Positions 48,779-59,600 of a stretch of 64,000 nucleotides of DNA are shown piece by piece. Location: NCBI GenBank assembly GCA_018376135.1, contig JAHABX010000007.1:1-64000 (forward strand), in the 5' to 3' direction. This DNA is from Clostridiales bacterium (lineage in GTDB: Bacteria; Bacillota; Clostridia; Lachnospirales; Lachnospiraceae). Under the pieces are notes generated by a model, which saw only the letters and a list, made by a program, of their open reading frames with translations, had not been told where the DNA came from and did not search any database. Numbering within the stretch: the stretch's first letter is position 1; each line of letters opens with the position of its first letter. Position numbers and translations under genes: made by a program.

Positions 48779-49873
48779 ATGAGATTAAAAAAAGGATTGA
48801 TGATTTGTCTGGCTGCCGGGGTATTTATGGTAAGTCCTCTGACTGCAGATGCTGCTCAGATCAGCCTGGCACTCACCGGAGGCATTTCCACATCTCTGAA
48901 TGAATCCACTGCATCTGACGGTGAGATGGCAGAGGTATTAGACGAAGTTGTAAAAAATAATTACACTGGTCTATGTGTGGCAAAGGTTACCGATTACGTG
49001 AATGTCCGCAGCGAGTCCAATGAAGAAGCAGAAGTCCTTGGAAAGCTCTTTGATAAATCCGTGGGAACTGTAGAAGGCGAAGAGAACGGCTGGTATCTCA
49101 TCACCTCCGGTAATGTCCATGGATATGTAAAAGCAGAATATGTTGTGATCGGCTCCGACGCAGAAGCACTTGCAGCTGAGGTCGGCACAAGAATGGCAAC
49201 CGTTACTACCGAAACCCTCAGAGTACGTAACGAAGCAACCGTTGACTCTTCTATTCTGGGACTGATTCCTCTGGGCGAGGAGCTGGTCGTTACAGAAGAG
49301 ACCGATGATTTTGTAAAAGTATCCATCGAAGAAGGTGACGGATGGGTTTCCAAAGATTATGTAGAGCTTAGAACCGATTATGTATTTGCAGAGTCCAGAG
49401 AAGAGGAAGCTGCTCGTCTGGCAAAGGAAGAAGAAGCAAGAAATGCGGCTCAGCAGGCAGCTGCAGCCAAAGCGAAAAAGCAGTCCGGCTCTGACGCTCC
49501 TGTTGTGGTAGGCAACGGCGGAGGCAGCGCTTCCGGCAATGCAGTGGCAAGCTTTGCTTCCCAGTTCGTTGGCAATCCGTATGTATACGGCGGTACAAGC
49601 CTGACGAACGGCGCCGACTGTTCCGGTTTCGTTATGAGTGTCTATGCAAACTTTGGTGTAGGTCTTCCGCACAGCTCCAGCGCACTTCGCAGTGTCGGAT
49701 ACGGAGTCAGCCTTGCGGAAGCACAGCCCGGCGACATTATCTGCTACAGCGGACATGTTGCAATCTATGTAGGCAACAATACCATCGTACATGCCAGCAC
49801 CGCTAAGACCGGTATCAAGTTCACCTCTCCGGCAAATTATAAGAACGTACTTGCAGTACGCCGTATCTTCTAA
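48779..49873 (+). CDS. secreted NlpC/P60 peptidoglycan hydrolase with two SH3 domains
   Basis: A 364-residue exported endopeptidase that cuts peptidoglycan stem peptides. A signal peptide (about 1-25, ending ADA) is followed by two bacterial SH3 domains (about 62-125, 138-198; each with a YVNVRSES- or TLRVRNEA-type opening). An Ala/Glu/Lys-rich linker (205-240) leads to a C-terminal C40 domain with catalytic Cys281 in GADCSGFV, His326 in SGHVAIYV and a third polar residue near His338. It has a perfect SigA promoter and GGGGGG ribosome site, so it is probably well expressed, and acts in the cell wall. Confidence 0.93.
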   Translation: MRLKKGLMICLAAGVFMVSPLTADAAQISLALTGGISTSLNESTASDGEMAEVLDEVVKNNYTGLCVAKVTDYVNVRSESNEEAEVLGKLFDKSVGTVEGEENGWYLITSGNVHGYVKAEYVVIGSDAEALAAEVGTRMATVTTETLRVRNEATVDSSILGLIPLGEELVVTEETDDFVKVSIEEGDGWVSKDYVELRTDYVFAESREEEAARLAKEEEARNAAQQAAAAKAKKQSGSDAPVVVGNGGGSASGNAVASFASQFVGNPYVYGGTSLTNGADCSGFVMSVYANFGVGLPHSSSALRSVGYGVSLAEAQPGDIICYSGHVAIYVGNNTIVHASTAKTGIKFTSPANYKNVLAVRRIF

Positions 49874-49893
49874 ATGATCATAAAGGATTTTAA

Positions 49894-49943
49894 GAGGGCG
49901 TTGCAAAATAGGTGAGTACTCGCCTATTTTGCAACGCCCCTTT
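49894..49943. terminator. long palindromic terminator
   Basis: GGGCGTTGCAAAATAGG and its complement flank a GAGTACTC centre, giving an almost perfect 44-bp palindrome between convergent genes. Confidence 0.92.
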
Positions 49944-49953
49944 CTGACTCTTC

Positions 49954-51570
49954 TTATTTATGCTCTGCTTTCTCGACTCTTACACGATTTCCTTTGATCT
50001 TGGTATTCTTCATGGACTTTAAGATCTGCTTATAATATTTCCGGGGCACATCCACAAAAGTATACTTATCAAACATATCAATGGAACCCACTGCCTTGCC
50101 CGGCATCCCGGACTCTCCTGCAACTGCTCCCAGAATATCTCCCGGCTTTACCTTCTGCTTCCTGCCGATATTCAGGAACAGACGCACCATATCCTCTCTG
50201 TCTTTTCTGCCCTTTTCCCGGCGCGAAGATTCCCAGCTGTACTGCTCCTGTGCCAGATGATCCGTCTGCTCCTCCAGAGAATCTCCCAGCTCTGCCTTCA
50301 GGAAAGCTGCTGCAAGATCCATGGCGGTATAATCACTCTGGTTCAGGTATTCCTCAATGGCACGAACACTGGAAGCCAGCTCCTCTTCCTGAAGCGTCCG
50401 CTCCAGACGGCGGAAGACATGCTCCACCTTCATATTCGCCACATCATCCAGAGAAGGGATCGGCTGTGCCTTGATCCTGGTCTTACAGTAACGCTGAATA
50501 TCCTTCAGCTTATATACTTCCTTTCCTACAATAAAGGTAAAGGACTTTCCGGTACGTCCCGCACGTCCGGTCCTTCCGATACGATGTACATAATACTCGT
50601 CATCCTGAGGCAGATCATAATTGAACACCGCCTCCACGTCATCCACATCAATACCGCGGGCAGCCACATCCGTTGCCACCAGAATATCCGTGTTTCCGTC
50701 ACGGAAGCCCTGCATCACCCGGTCTCTCTGCATCTGCTTCAAATCACCGTGAAGCCCTTCCGCAAAATATCCACGATTCTGAAGCTCCAGTACCAGCTCA
50801 TCCACCTTCTTCTTCGTATTACAGAAGATCAAAGACAGCTTTGGAGAATACAGATCCAGAAGACGGCAGAGAACCTCGTCCTTATTCTTGGGGCGTACCT
50901 CATAATAATACTGCTCAATATTCGGAACGGTCAGCTCCTTCTTGACCACCTTCACATGCGCTGCATTTTTCTGATAAGTACGGGCGATCTCCATGATCGC
51001 CTGCGGCATGGTTGCAGAGAAAAGTACCGTCTGACGTTCTTCCGGCGTGTCCTTCAGAATCGTCTCGATATCTTCACGGAAGCCCATATTCAGCATCTCA
51101 TCCGCTTCGTCCAGAACGACGGTATGAATATCTCCCATGCGGATCGTATGACGGCGCATATGATCCATCACTCGTCCCGGCGTTCCGATAATGATCTGCA
51201 CGCCTCCTTTCAGAGAACGGATCTGTTTTCCGATATCCTGTCCTCCATAGATGGGAAGCATCTTCACTCCATGCATATATTTTGCAAGCCCGCGCAGCTC
51301 CTCCGCCACCTGGATCGCCAGCTCTCTGGTCGGACACAGAACGATCGCCTGCAGCTTCCGGTTCTCCGGATCTACCTTTTCCAGAAGCGGAATACCAAAG
51401 GCAGCCGTCTTTCCGGTTCCCGTCTGTGCCTGTCCGATCATATCCACACCGGACATCATGACCGGGATCGCCTGGGACTGAATCGGTGTGGCTTCCTCAA
51501 ATCCCATATCCTCCACTGCACGGATAATTTCCGGATGAATTTCCAGTTCCTCAAATCTTAATGTTTCCAT
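49954..51570 (-). CDS. DEAD-box RNA helicase with DbpA-type RNA-binding domain
   Basis: A 538-residue ATP-dependent RNA helicase. The Q motif and Walker A AQTGTGKT, PTRELAIQ, TPGR, DEAD (VLDEADEML), SAT, and in the second RecA domain HRIGRTGRAG are all present. The C-terminal about 75 residues (VRLFLNIGRKQKVKPGDILG onward) form a DbpA-like RNA-recognition domain. That domain targets 23S rRNA in DbpA/YxiN, so a role in 50S assembly or cold adaptation is likely. It is monocistronic and shares the palindromic terminator with the NlpC/P60 gene. Confidence 0.94.
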   Translation of the reverse strand: METLRFEELEIHPEIIRAVEDMGFEEATPIQSQAIPVMMSGVDMIGQAQTGTGKTAAFGIPLLEKVDPENRKLQAIVLCPTRELAIQVAEELRGLAKYMHGVKMLPIYGGQDIGKQIRSLKGGVQIIIGTPGRVMDHMRRHTIRMGDIHTVVLDEADEMLNMGFREDIETILKDTPEERQTVLFSATMPQAIMEIARTYQKNAAHVKVVKKELTVPNIEQYYYEVRPKNKDEVLCRLLDLYSPKLSLIFCNTKKKVDELVLELQNRGYFAEGLHGDLKQMQRDRVMQGFRDGNTDILVATDVAARGIDVDDVEAVFNYDLPQDDEYYVHRIGRTGRAGRTGKSFTFIVGKEVYKLKDIQRYCKTRIKAQPIPSLDDVANMKVEHVFRRLERTLQEEELASSVRAIEEYLNQSDYTAMDLAAAFLKAELGDSLEEQTDHLAQEQYSWESSRREKGRKDREDMVRLFLNIGRKQKVKPGDILGAVAGESGMPGKAVGSIDMFDKYTFVDVPRKYYKQILKSMKNTKIKGNRVRVEKAEHK

Positions 51571-51606
51571 ATAATAATTAAAATCCTCTCTTTATTTAAA
51601 ATTCAC

Positions 51607-51634
51607 TTGCATTTTCTGCTCAGTGCGTTATAAT
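51607..51634 (+). promoter_or_regulatory. promoter of the hemolysin III-like gene
   Basis: TTGCAT (51607-51612), a 16-bp spacer and TATAAT (51629-51634). Confidence 0.65.
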
Positions 51635-51701
51635 ATGAATAAATCAATACATAGTTTTCAATACTACATCATATATATTTAATATTTCAGGAGGTAACAC
51701 T

Positions 51702-52355
51702 ATGACATTATCAATCAAAGATCCCGGCAGTGCAATCACTCATTTCATCGGAATGCTTCTTGCCGGAATCGCTGCAACACCGCTTCTGGCACTCGCCGCT
51801 TCACACAGCGACAAATATACCGTCCTTGCCCTCGCCGTCTTTGCCGCAAGCATGATCCTGCTCTACGGCGCAAGCGCTACTTATCATACCTTCAATATTT
51901 CAGAAAAAGCAAACCGGATCCTGCGCAAGGTGGACCATATGATGATCTTTATCCTGATTGCAGGAAGCTACACGCCGGTCTGCATCATTCCGCTGCGCGA
52001 CACGATCGGCATCCCGCTTCTCCTTCTGGTCTGGAGCGTCGCCGTAATCGGCATCCTGATCAAGGCATTCTGGATCACCTGCCCCAAATGGTTTTCCTCC
52101 CTGATCTATATCTCCATGGGATGGCTGTGTGTTCTTGCTATGGTTCCTCTGGTACAGTCCCTTCCTGCTGCTGCCTTTGCATGGCTGGTCGCAGGCGGTG
52201 TGATCTACACCATCGGAGGCATCATCTACGCACTGAAGCTTCCGATCTTCAATGCCAGACACCATTTCTTCGGATCTCATGAGATCTTCCATCTGTTCGT
52301 CATGGCAGGAAGCCTCTGTCACTATGTGACCATGTTCTATATCGCCTGTATGTAG
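51702..52355 (+). CDS. hemolysin III/PAQR-family membrane protein
   Basis: A 217-residue protein with seven hydrophobic segments, in the bacterial HlyIII branch of the PAQR superfamily. The conserved metal-site residues are visible as the His in SATYHTF with the following DHMMIFILIAGSYTP, and the two C-terminal His in HEIFHLFVMAGSLCHY. The name hemolysin is historical; the family probably includes metal-dependent hydrolases or lipid-active enzymes and no toxic role is implied. AGGAGG precedes the ATG. It is monocistronic. Confidence 0.9.
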   Translation: MTLSIKDPGSAITHFIGMLLAGIAATPLLALAASHSDKYTVLALAVFAASMILLYGASATYHTFNISEKANRILRKVDHMMIFILIAGSYTPVCIIPLRDTIGIPLLLLVWSVAVIGILIKAFWITCPKWFSSLIYISMGWLCVLAMVPLVQSLPAAAFAWLVAGGVIYTIGGIIYALKLPIFNARHHFFGSHEIFHLFVMAGSLCHYVTMFYIACM

Positions 52356-52384
52356 CAGCTTCCATTCACACACAAAAACACACG

Positions 52385-52425
52385 CTGCAGTCCAGGGGGA
52401 GTCATCTCCCAAAGGACTGCAGTGC
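52385..52425 (+). terminator. terminator of the hemolysin III-like gene
   Basis: CTGCAGTCC pairs with GGACTGCAG, with an inner GGGAG/CTCCC stem; TGCTGCATTTT follows. Confidence 0.75.
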
Positions 52426-52455
52426 TGCATTTTATATGACTTCTGAACTTTTTCC

Positions 52456-53277
52456 TTACTCGATATAACTCAAGGGATTCTGTGGCTTTCCATCCTTCAG
52501 CAGCTGAAAATACAGATTGCTTCCTTCCAGTGTGTAATACTTGGTAGGTTCGCTGACATATCCCAGAAGCTCTCCGGCTTCCACGATATCTCCTTCTTCC
52601 ACCGCTACTTCTTTCAGCTGTCCGTAGACCGCTTCATAACCGTCTCCCAGTTCCATATAAAGTGTGGTTCCGGTCTCCTCGTCTACGGTAATCTTACTGA
52701 TCTTTCCTCTTGCCGCACACTGCACCTCACTGCCTACAGAAGCACTGATCACAATTGCGGGATGATATTTGTACTGATTCAGGGTAGAAAAATAGATGCT
52801 CTTATCCATACTGTAATTCAGGATCACATCTCCATCCACCGGCCAGAGAAGACTGCTGTCATCTGCGAATGCAAAGCTCTCTGCTTCTGGTTCCTCCACC
52901 GCTGTTTCCACCGGCTTCTCCTCCTCAACAGGAGCTTCCTCCGCTTCAGGCGTTTCCCCTTCAGGTACTTCCTCTTCTGTCTTCTCCTCTGCCTGGGCAA
53001 GCTCTGCCTCCCCGATCTTCTGAATATCCTCTTCGGTATCAATTTTTGCCTGTTCTGTTCCTTTGTCCTTTGTCTCAGCCCTGCCGACTGTACCCTCTGA
53101 ATTTGCCGCTTCTCTCTCCGGTTCCTGTGTCTCCTCTACCTGGGCACTCTCCCTGGGAACCTGCTTATCCGGTTCCTGGTCCTGCCCGTTCCGGTACTGA
53201 TACACCCCGTATATTCCAGATACAGAAAGCATGCAAAGGCACAGCGCAATCAAAAATCCTTTTTGATTTTTATGCAT
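52456..53277 (-). CDS. spoIIQ: SpoIIQ-like M23 (LytM-fold) protein without zinc ligands
   Basis: A 273-residue membrane-anchored protein with one N-terminal span (about 8-25), an unusually long acidic Glu/Pro-rich linker (about 30-135) and a C-terminal LytM fold. In B. subtilis SpoIIQ binds SpoIIIAH across the engulfing membranes. The four zinc/catalytic positions are all changed: the first His region reads YHPAIVIS without the HxGxD pattern, YAHL is YGQL and HLHFE is NLYFQ. It is therefore probably structural, as in B. subtilis. The start at 53277 follows GAGGTGAT. It lies 30 bp downstream of spoIID, the known neighbour. Confidence 0.82.
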   Translation of the reverse strand: MHKNQKGFLIALCLCMLSVSGIYGVYQYRNGQDQEPDKQVPRESAQVEETQEPEREAANSEGTVGRAETKDKGTEQAKIDTEEDIQKIGEAELAQAEEKTEEEVPEGETPEAEEAPVEEEKPVETAVEEPEAESFAFADDSSLLWPVDGDVILNYSMDKSIYFSTLNQYKYHPAIVISASVGSEVQCAARGKISKITVDEETGTTLYMELGDGYEAVYGQLKEVAVEEGDIVEAGELLGYVSEPTKYYTLEGSNLYFQLLKDGKPQNPLSYIE

Positions 53278-53307
53278 AACATCACCTCTGGTCATATTTT
53301 TACCAGA

Positions 53308-54117
53308 TCAGGGAATGGTTATACACTCTGCATCCTGATAGAATTTTTGAATGATCTCCGTAATGCCTGCGCCCTCCTGTATCATACAGTCAGCGGTATA
53401 CAGACTGATCCCGAATCCGTGGCCGCTTCCCTTGACCGTGATCCAAACCGCGCCCTCCTCCGGCTCCAGCCAGAAACAGCTTGAATTAAGGTGAAGCAGT
53501 GATCGGATATTTTCTCCCTGCCAGGTTCTGTCCATGCAGGTGACACGGGTCACATAATCGGCACTGTCTCTTTCCAGGGTGAATCCTTCTGCCGAAACGC
53601 CCTTCCCCAGTGCCTTTTCCAGCTCCTCCTCCGTCAGTCTGCATCTTTGGAGCCAGGAGCCGGACTCCCGGTCTCTGGGGCATTCCACTGCATTTACATA
53701 GGAAAACTCTTCCCCAAGCAAAGTACCGTTTCTTGTCACTCCGGCACTGATCCCATGATAGGGAAGCTCCCGGTACTCACCGCCTATGGTAATGACCTGA
53801 CCTCGGGTACGTTCCACCGCCTGATACAGCCGTTCATAGCTGTCCGCATACAGAGATTCTGAAATCTCCTGAAGCTCTTCGTCTGTCTGAGTCCGGACAC
53901 ATTCTGTCCGATACAGTATCGCCATCAGCTCCAGCGTTCCATCTGCCATCCAGGAATAATCCTCCTTAAGCAGCTCATACAACACCCGGTATTCCAGTTC
54001 GGACAGCCGCTCTTCCTGATGGATTCCCTCTCTTCCGTTCATGAGCAGAGTCACTGTATAGGGAAGGAAGGATATCAGAAATGCGACTGCCATGATATTC
54101 TTCAACCATTTTTTCAT
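53308..54117 (-). CDS. spoIID: stage II sporulation protein D
   Basis: A 269-residue lytic transglycosylase that, with SpoIIP and SpoIIM, thins septal peptidoglycan during engulfment. One N-terminal span (about 6-25) precedes the SpoIID domain. Recognisable parts are the LELMAILYRTECVR helix holding the presumed catalytic Glu, YHGISAGVTRNG, and the end GSGHGFGISLYTADCMIQEGA. The helix is more diverged than usual (the canonical LKAQAVAART is not kept). The start at 54117 has GAGGG 6-7 bases upstream. It is followed by spoIIQ after 30 bp. Confidence 0.88.
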   Translation of the reverse strand: MKKWLKNIMAVAFLISFLPYTVTLLMNGREGIHQEERLSELEYRVLYELLKEDYSWMADGTLELMAILYRTECVRTQTDEELQEISESLYADSYERLYQAVERTRGQVITIGGEYRELPYHGISAGVTRNGTLLGEEFSYVNAVECPRDRESGSWLQRCRLTEEELEKALGKGVSAEGFTLERDSADYVTRVTCMDRTWQGENIRSLLHLNSSCFWLEPEEGAVWITVKGSGHGFGISLYTADCMIQEGAGITEIIQKFYQDAECITIP

Positions 54118-54133
54118 AGCAAGCCCTCTTCCA

Positions 54134-54162
54134 AGTCTATGAAAAAAAGGGCATGCATATAC
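54134..54162 (-). promoter_or_regulatory. candidate SigE promoter of spoIID
   Basis: On the minus strand CATAGACT (54134-54141) resembles the SigE -10 CATACAMT, and GTATATG lies 14 bp upstream. The implied leader is very short, so this is tentative. Confidence 0.3.
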
Positions 54163-54166
54163 ACAC

Positions 54167-54198
54167 AAAAAGGCTGCGCAAAAAGTTTCGCGCAGCCT
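54167..54198 (-). terminator. terminator of glgP
   Basis: On the minus strand GGCTGCGC and GCGCAGCC form the stem, followed by TTTTTG. Confidence 0.9.
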
Positions 54199-54204
54199 CT
54201 GATA

Positions 54205-56670
54205 TTAATTCTCTGCCAGCTCTACGGTTACTTTATCCAGCTTCCAGATCTCATCCACGTATTCCTGAATGGTACGGTCGGAAGTGAACTTGCCAGAACA
54301 TGCTACATTTAAGATTGCTTTCTTCGCCCAGCCCTTCTCATCTCTGTAAGCTGCTTCCACACGCTTCTGTGCTTCTGCATAGGAGCGGAAATCCTTCAGG
54401 ATGAAGTACGGGTCCGGTCTGTTGTATCCGCCGTCAACCAGCAGCGCATTGTACAGCTCGCGGAATCTCTCCGGCTCATTCGGGGAGAACTGTCCGTTGA
54501 TGAGCTGCATCAGCACCTGGCGGATATCCTGATCGGTGTTGAATAACTGGGACGGATCGTATCCTCCCTGCTTCTCCAGTGCGATGACTTCGTCAGAGCT
54601 CATGCCGAAGATAAATGCATTCTCTTCGCCCACTTCCTCTACGATCTCCACATTCGCACCGTCCATGGTTCCAAGCGTTACAGCGCCGTTCAGCATGAAC
54701 TTCATATTACCGGTTCCGGATGCCTCCTTGGATGCAGTCGAGATCTGCTCGGATACATCTGCTGCCGCAAAGATCCACTCTGCATTGGACACACGGTAAT
54801 CCTCGATAAATACAACCTTCAGCTTGCCATTGATAGACGGATCATTGTTGACCACATCTGCAACGGAGTTGATCAGCTTAATGGTCAGCTTCGCACGCAT
54901 ATAGCCTGCTGCTGCTTTTGCACCAAAGATAAAGGTTCTCGGATAGAACTCCATCTCCGGATGCTCTTTGATCTGGTTGTACAGATACATCACGTGCAGA
55001 ATGTTCATCAGCTGACGTTTGTACTCATGAAGTCTCTTTACCTGTACGTCAAAGATAGAACGGGGATCTACCTCTACTCCATTGTGCTCTTTGATATATT
55101 TTGCCAGACGCACCTTGTTCTGGTACTTGATATTCATAAACTCATGCTGTGCCTTTTCATCATCTGCGTAAAGCGCCAGCTTTTTGATCACAGGAAGATC
55201 CGTGACCCACTCGTCTCCCACATGATCCGTTACCCATTTTGCCAGCAACGGATTGCCGTGGAGCAGGAAACGTCTCTGTGTAATACCATTGGTCTTGTTG
55301 TTGAACTTCTCCGGCATCATTTCGTAGAAATCCTTCAGCTCCTGATTCTTCAGGATCTCCGTATGCAGTCTTGCAACACCGTTCACGGAGTAGCCTGCTG
55401 CGATCGCCAGATGAGCCATCTTTACCTGTCCATCCATGATGATCGCCATCTTCTTGACCTTCTCATAGTTGTTCGGGTAGTTCTCCTGGATCTTCAGTAC
55501 AAATCTGCGGTTGATCTCCTCCACGATCTGATAGATACGCGGAAGCAGTCTGGAGAACAGCTCGATCGGCCATTTTTCCAGTGCCTCAGCCATGATGGTA
55601 TGGTTGGTGTAAGCACAGGTCCTGGTGGTAACCTCCCATGCCTCATCCCATTCCAGACCTTCCTCATCCATAAGAATACGCATCAGCTCTGCCACTGCTA
55701 CGGTCGGATGGGTATCGTTCAGCTGGAAGGTTGCCTTCTCATAGAACTTGCGGATATCGCTGTGAGATCTCTTATATCTTTCCACTGCTGCCTGTACACT
55801 TGCAGATACGAAGAAATACTGCTGTTTCAGACGCAGCTCCTTACCTGCCATATGATTGTCGTTGGGATAGAGTACCTCTACCAGATTACGTGCAAGGTTC
55901 TCCTGCTCAACAGCCTTCTCATACTCTCCCTTGTCAAAACGGTCAAGCTGGAAGGAGTTGACTGCCTCTGCATCCCAGATACGAAGGGTATTGATCACAT
56001 TGTTGCCATAGCCTACGATCGGCAGATCCACCGGAACAGCCAGTACAGTCTGATAGCCTTCCTGGATAAAATGGTTCTTGCCGTTTTTGTTTTCGATTCT
56101 TACATATCCGCCAAACTTGACCGTCTTTGCATACTCCGGACGGCGAAGCTCGAAGGGATTGCCGTTCTTCAGCCACATATCCGGTATCTCCACCTGATAT
56201 CCGTCTACGATCTGCTGCTTGAACATACCATAACGATAACGGATACCGCAGCCGTATGCTGCATATCCAAGACTTGCCAGAGAATCCAGGAAGCATGCTG
56301 CAAGTCTTCCAAGACCACCGTTTCCAAGCGCTGCATCCGGCTCCTGATCTTCGATCATATTCAGATCCAGACCGATCTCTGCCAGTGCTTCCTTCACCTC
56401 ATCGTAGAAAGTCAGGTTGATCAGGTTGTTGCCAAGGGCACGACCCATCAGGAACTCCATGGACATATAATATACGATTTTCGGATCCTTTTTCTCATAC
56501 TCCTTCTGAGTAGCGATCCACGCATCCATGATCGCATCCTTTACCGCATATCCGACTGCCTGAAAGATCTGCTGTTCAGTAGCCTCCTCAATCTCCTTAC
56601 GGAAAAGTGTACGAACGTTATATTTTACGCTTCTGATAAAAAATTCTTTGTTAAAGATTCTTTTAGACAT
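54205..56670 (-). CDS. glgP: glycogen/maltodextrin phosphorylase
   Basis: An 821-residue GT35 enzyme that releases glucose 1-phosphate from glycogen or maltodextrins using phosphate. The PLP-binding EASGTGNMKFMLNGA contains the Schiff-base Lys, and GNGGLGRLAACFLDSLASL and NDTHPTVAVAELMRILMDEE are family hallmarks. The product feeds the phosphoglucomutase, pgi and pyk found in this window. AAAGGAGG precedes the ATG, which lies only 12 bp after the ileS stop, so read-through from ileS is expected. A strong terminator follows. Confidence 0.97.
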   Translation of the reverse strand: MSKRIFNKEFFIRSVKYNVRTLFRKEIEEATEQQIFQAVGYAVKDAIMDAWIATQKEYEKKDPKIVYYMSMEFLMGRALGNNLINLTFYDEVKEALAEIGLDLNMIEDQEPDAALGNGGLGRLAACFLDSLASLGYAAYGCGIRYRYGMFKQQIVDGYQVEIPDMWLKNGNPFELRRPEYAKTVKFGGYVRIENKNGKNHFIQEGYQTVLAVPVDLPIVGYGNNVINTLRIWDAEAVNSFQLDRFDKGEYEKAVEQENLARNLVEVLYPNDNHMAGKELRLKQQYFFVSASVQAAVERYKRSHSDIRKFYEKATFQLNDTHPTVAVAELMRILMDEEGLEWDEAWEVTTRTCAYTNHTIMAEALEKWPIELFSRLLPRIYQIVEEINRRFVLKIQENYPNNYEKVKKMAIIMDGQVKMAHLAIAAGYSVNGVARLHTEILKNQELKDFYEMMPEKFNNKTNGITQRRFLLHGNPLLAKWVTDHVGDEWVTDLPVIKKLALYADDEKAQHEFMNIKYQNKVRLAKYIKEHNGVEVDPRSIFDVQVKRLHEYKRQLMNILHVMYLYNQIKEHPEMEFYPRTFIFGAKAAAGYMRAKLTIKLINSVADVVNNDPSINGKLKVVFIEDYRVSNAEWIFAAADVSEQISTASKEASGTGNMKFMLNGAVTLGTMDGANVEIVEEVGEENAFIFGMSSDEVIALEKQGGYDPSQLFNTDQDIRQVLMQLINGQFSPNEPERFRELYNALLVDGGYNRPDPYFILKDFRSYAEAQKRVEAAYRDEKGWAKKAILNVACSGKFTSDRTIQEYVDEIWKLDKVTVELAEN

Positions 56671-56682
56671 TTTACGCCTCCT

Positions 56683-59600
56683 TTACTGCTTCTCCACACC
56701 AAGAGTCACCGTTTCTCCATTAATATTCCACTCTTTGACATATCCCTTTGCTTCCTCAAAGCGGATATCTGCTGCCATAACGTCATTCTGGATCTGATCA
56801 CGGTAGATCTCCATGAATTTCGCGATCTTGCCGTTGCCGGTGCTGTAGACAACGATCTTATCCATAACCTCAAATCCGGCTTCCTTACGCATGGTCTGAA
56901 CCTTGCTGATGATCTCGCGGACAAATCCTTCCTCTACCAGATCCTCACTCAGATTCGTATCCAATACGACCGTCACCTTATTGTCAGCCTCAGTTACATA
57001 GCCTTCCGTCTGGGCAGTATCAATGAGCAGATCCTCTTTTGATAATACCACGTTCTCTCCGGCAATGTCAAACGACAGGCTGCCGGTCTCTTCCAGACGG
57101 TTCATTGCTTCTCTTCCGTTGACCTCCGCCAGATACTGACGGATACCGTTCAGAAGCTTTCCGTATTTCGGTCCCACTGTTTTCAGCTGCGGCTTGAAGG
57201 TATAGCTGGTAAAGTCGCTCAGATCTTCCTTAAACACAATCTGTTTTATATTCAGCTCATCTGCGATGATGCTTCTGTACATCTCGCTCAGTTCCTTGTC
57301 CGCACGCACATACATGGTGCCGATGGGCTGACGGTTCTTCATATTGGCTGTATTGCGGGCTGCACGACCCATTACAACGATATCCAGGATCTCTTCCATC
57401 GCTGCCTCCAGCTCTTTGTCGATCATCTTCTGATCCACTGCCGGGAAGTCGCACAGATGCACGCTCTCCGGTGCATTCTTATCAATGCTGCATACCAGAT
57501 TGCGGTAGATATCCTCCGTCATAAACGGAATCATCGGTGCTGCTGCCTTTGCAATCGTCACAAGCGCAGTATACAGCGTCATGTAAGCATTGATCTTATC
57601 CTGCTCCATGCCCTTTGCCCAGAAACGCTCTCTGCTTCTTCTTACATACCAGTTGCTCATCTCATCCACAAATTCCTGAAGCGCTCTTGCAGCCTCCGGA
57701 ATGCGGTAGCTGTTCAGATGATCATCCACATCTCCCACAACCGTATTCAGCTTGGACAACAGCCATCTGTCCATAACGGACAGGGACGCATGATCCAGCG
57801 TATATTTCGTTGCATCGAATTCATCTATATTTGCGTACAGCACGAAAAATGCATAGGTGTTCCACAGAGTACCCATGAACTTACGCTGTCCCTCCTGCAC
57901 CGCTTTTCCATGGAAACGGTTCGGAAGCCATGGTGCGCTGTTCACATAGAAATACCAGCGGATGGCGTCTGCACCATAGGTCTTCAGGGCGTCAAAGGGA
58001 TCCACGGCATTTCCTTTGGACTTGCTCATCTTCTGTCCGTTCTCATCCTGTACATGACCAAGGACGATTACGTTCTCATACGGCGCCTTATTAAATAATA
58101 AGGTAGATTCTGCCAGCAGGGAATAGAACCATCCGCGGGTCTGGTCTACTGCCTCTGAGATAAACTGCGCAGGGAACTGCTGCTCAAACTTTTCCTTATT
58201 CTCAAAGGGATAATGATGCTGTGCAAAAGGCATGGCTCCTGAATCAAACCAGCAGTCGATCACCTCCGGCACCCTTTTCATCACCTTGCCGCAGTGCGGA
58301 CAGGTCAGTGTGATCTCATCAATGTACGGACGATGAAGCTCTACGGTCAGCGCCGCCTCATTGCCGCTCTTTTCCTTTAATTCTTCACGGGAGCCGATGC
58401 TTTCCATATGACCGCACTCTTCACACTCCCAGATATTCAGCGGAGTACCCCAGTAACGGTTACGGCTCACGCCCCAGTCCTGTACATTTTCCAGCCAGTC
58501 GCCAAAACGTCCCTTGCCGATGCTCTCCGGAATCCAGTTGATCGTATTATTATTACGGATCAGGTCTTCCTTCACGGCAGTCATCTTGATGAACCAGGAT
58601 TCTCTTGCATAATAGATCAGCGGAGTATCGCATCTCCAGCAGTGCGGGTAGCTGTGTTCAAACTTTGGAGCATCAAACAGCAGTCCTCTTGCATCCAGAT
58701 CCTTCAGAACCTCCGGATCTGCCTTTTTCACAAACAGTCCTGCAAACGGAGTCTCCTCCGTCATGTCACCCTTACCGTCTACCAGCTGTACAAAAGGAAG
58801 GTCATACTTACGTCCAACCTGGGCATCATCTTCACCGAACGCCGGTGCAATGTGTACGATACCGGTACCATCCGTCAGCGTAACATAGCTGTCACATACT
58901 ACATAGTGCCCCTTCTTGTTCTGCTTCTTTGCAACTGCAGCCGCGCACTCGTAGAGCGGCTCATACTCCTTGTACTCCAGATCCTTACCCACATAGGTCT
59001 CCAGCACCTCATAAGCCGGAGTCTCCTCCGTTCCAAGCTTTCCAAGAACCTTGTCAAGAAGCGCCTCTGCCATATAGTAGACATTTCCGTCTGCCGCTTT
59101 GACCTTCACATAGGTCTCAACCGGATTCACACAGAGTGCCACATTGGAAGGCAGAGTCCATGGAGTCGTGGTCCATGCAAGAATATATGCATCCTCGTCT
59201 TTTACCCGGAAACGTGCGATTGCAGAACGTTCCTTCACATCCTTGTAGCCCTGCGCCACCTCATGGGAGGACAGCGGAGTTCCGCAACGCGGACAGTACG
59301 GCACGATCTTAAAGCCCTTATACAGAAGTCCCTTGTCCCAGATCGTCTTCAGTGCCCACCACTCGGATTCGATAAAGTCATCGTGATAGGTAACGTACGG
59401 GTCATCCATATCTGCCCAGAATCCAACGGTGCTGGAGAAATCCTCCCACATCCCCTTGTACTTCCAGACACTTTCCTTACACTTCGTGATGAACGGATCC
59501 AGACCATACTCCTCGATCTGTTCCTTTCCGTCCAGACCCAGAAGCTTCTCCACCTCCAGCTCCACCGGAAGACCATGGGTATCCCATCCTGCCTTTCTCG

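Noticed and set aside
54961..57042. 693-codon plus-strand frame
   Set aside because: It is antisense to glgP and the end of ileS, with no family signature. Both genes on the other strand are unmistakable.
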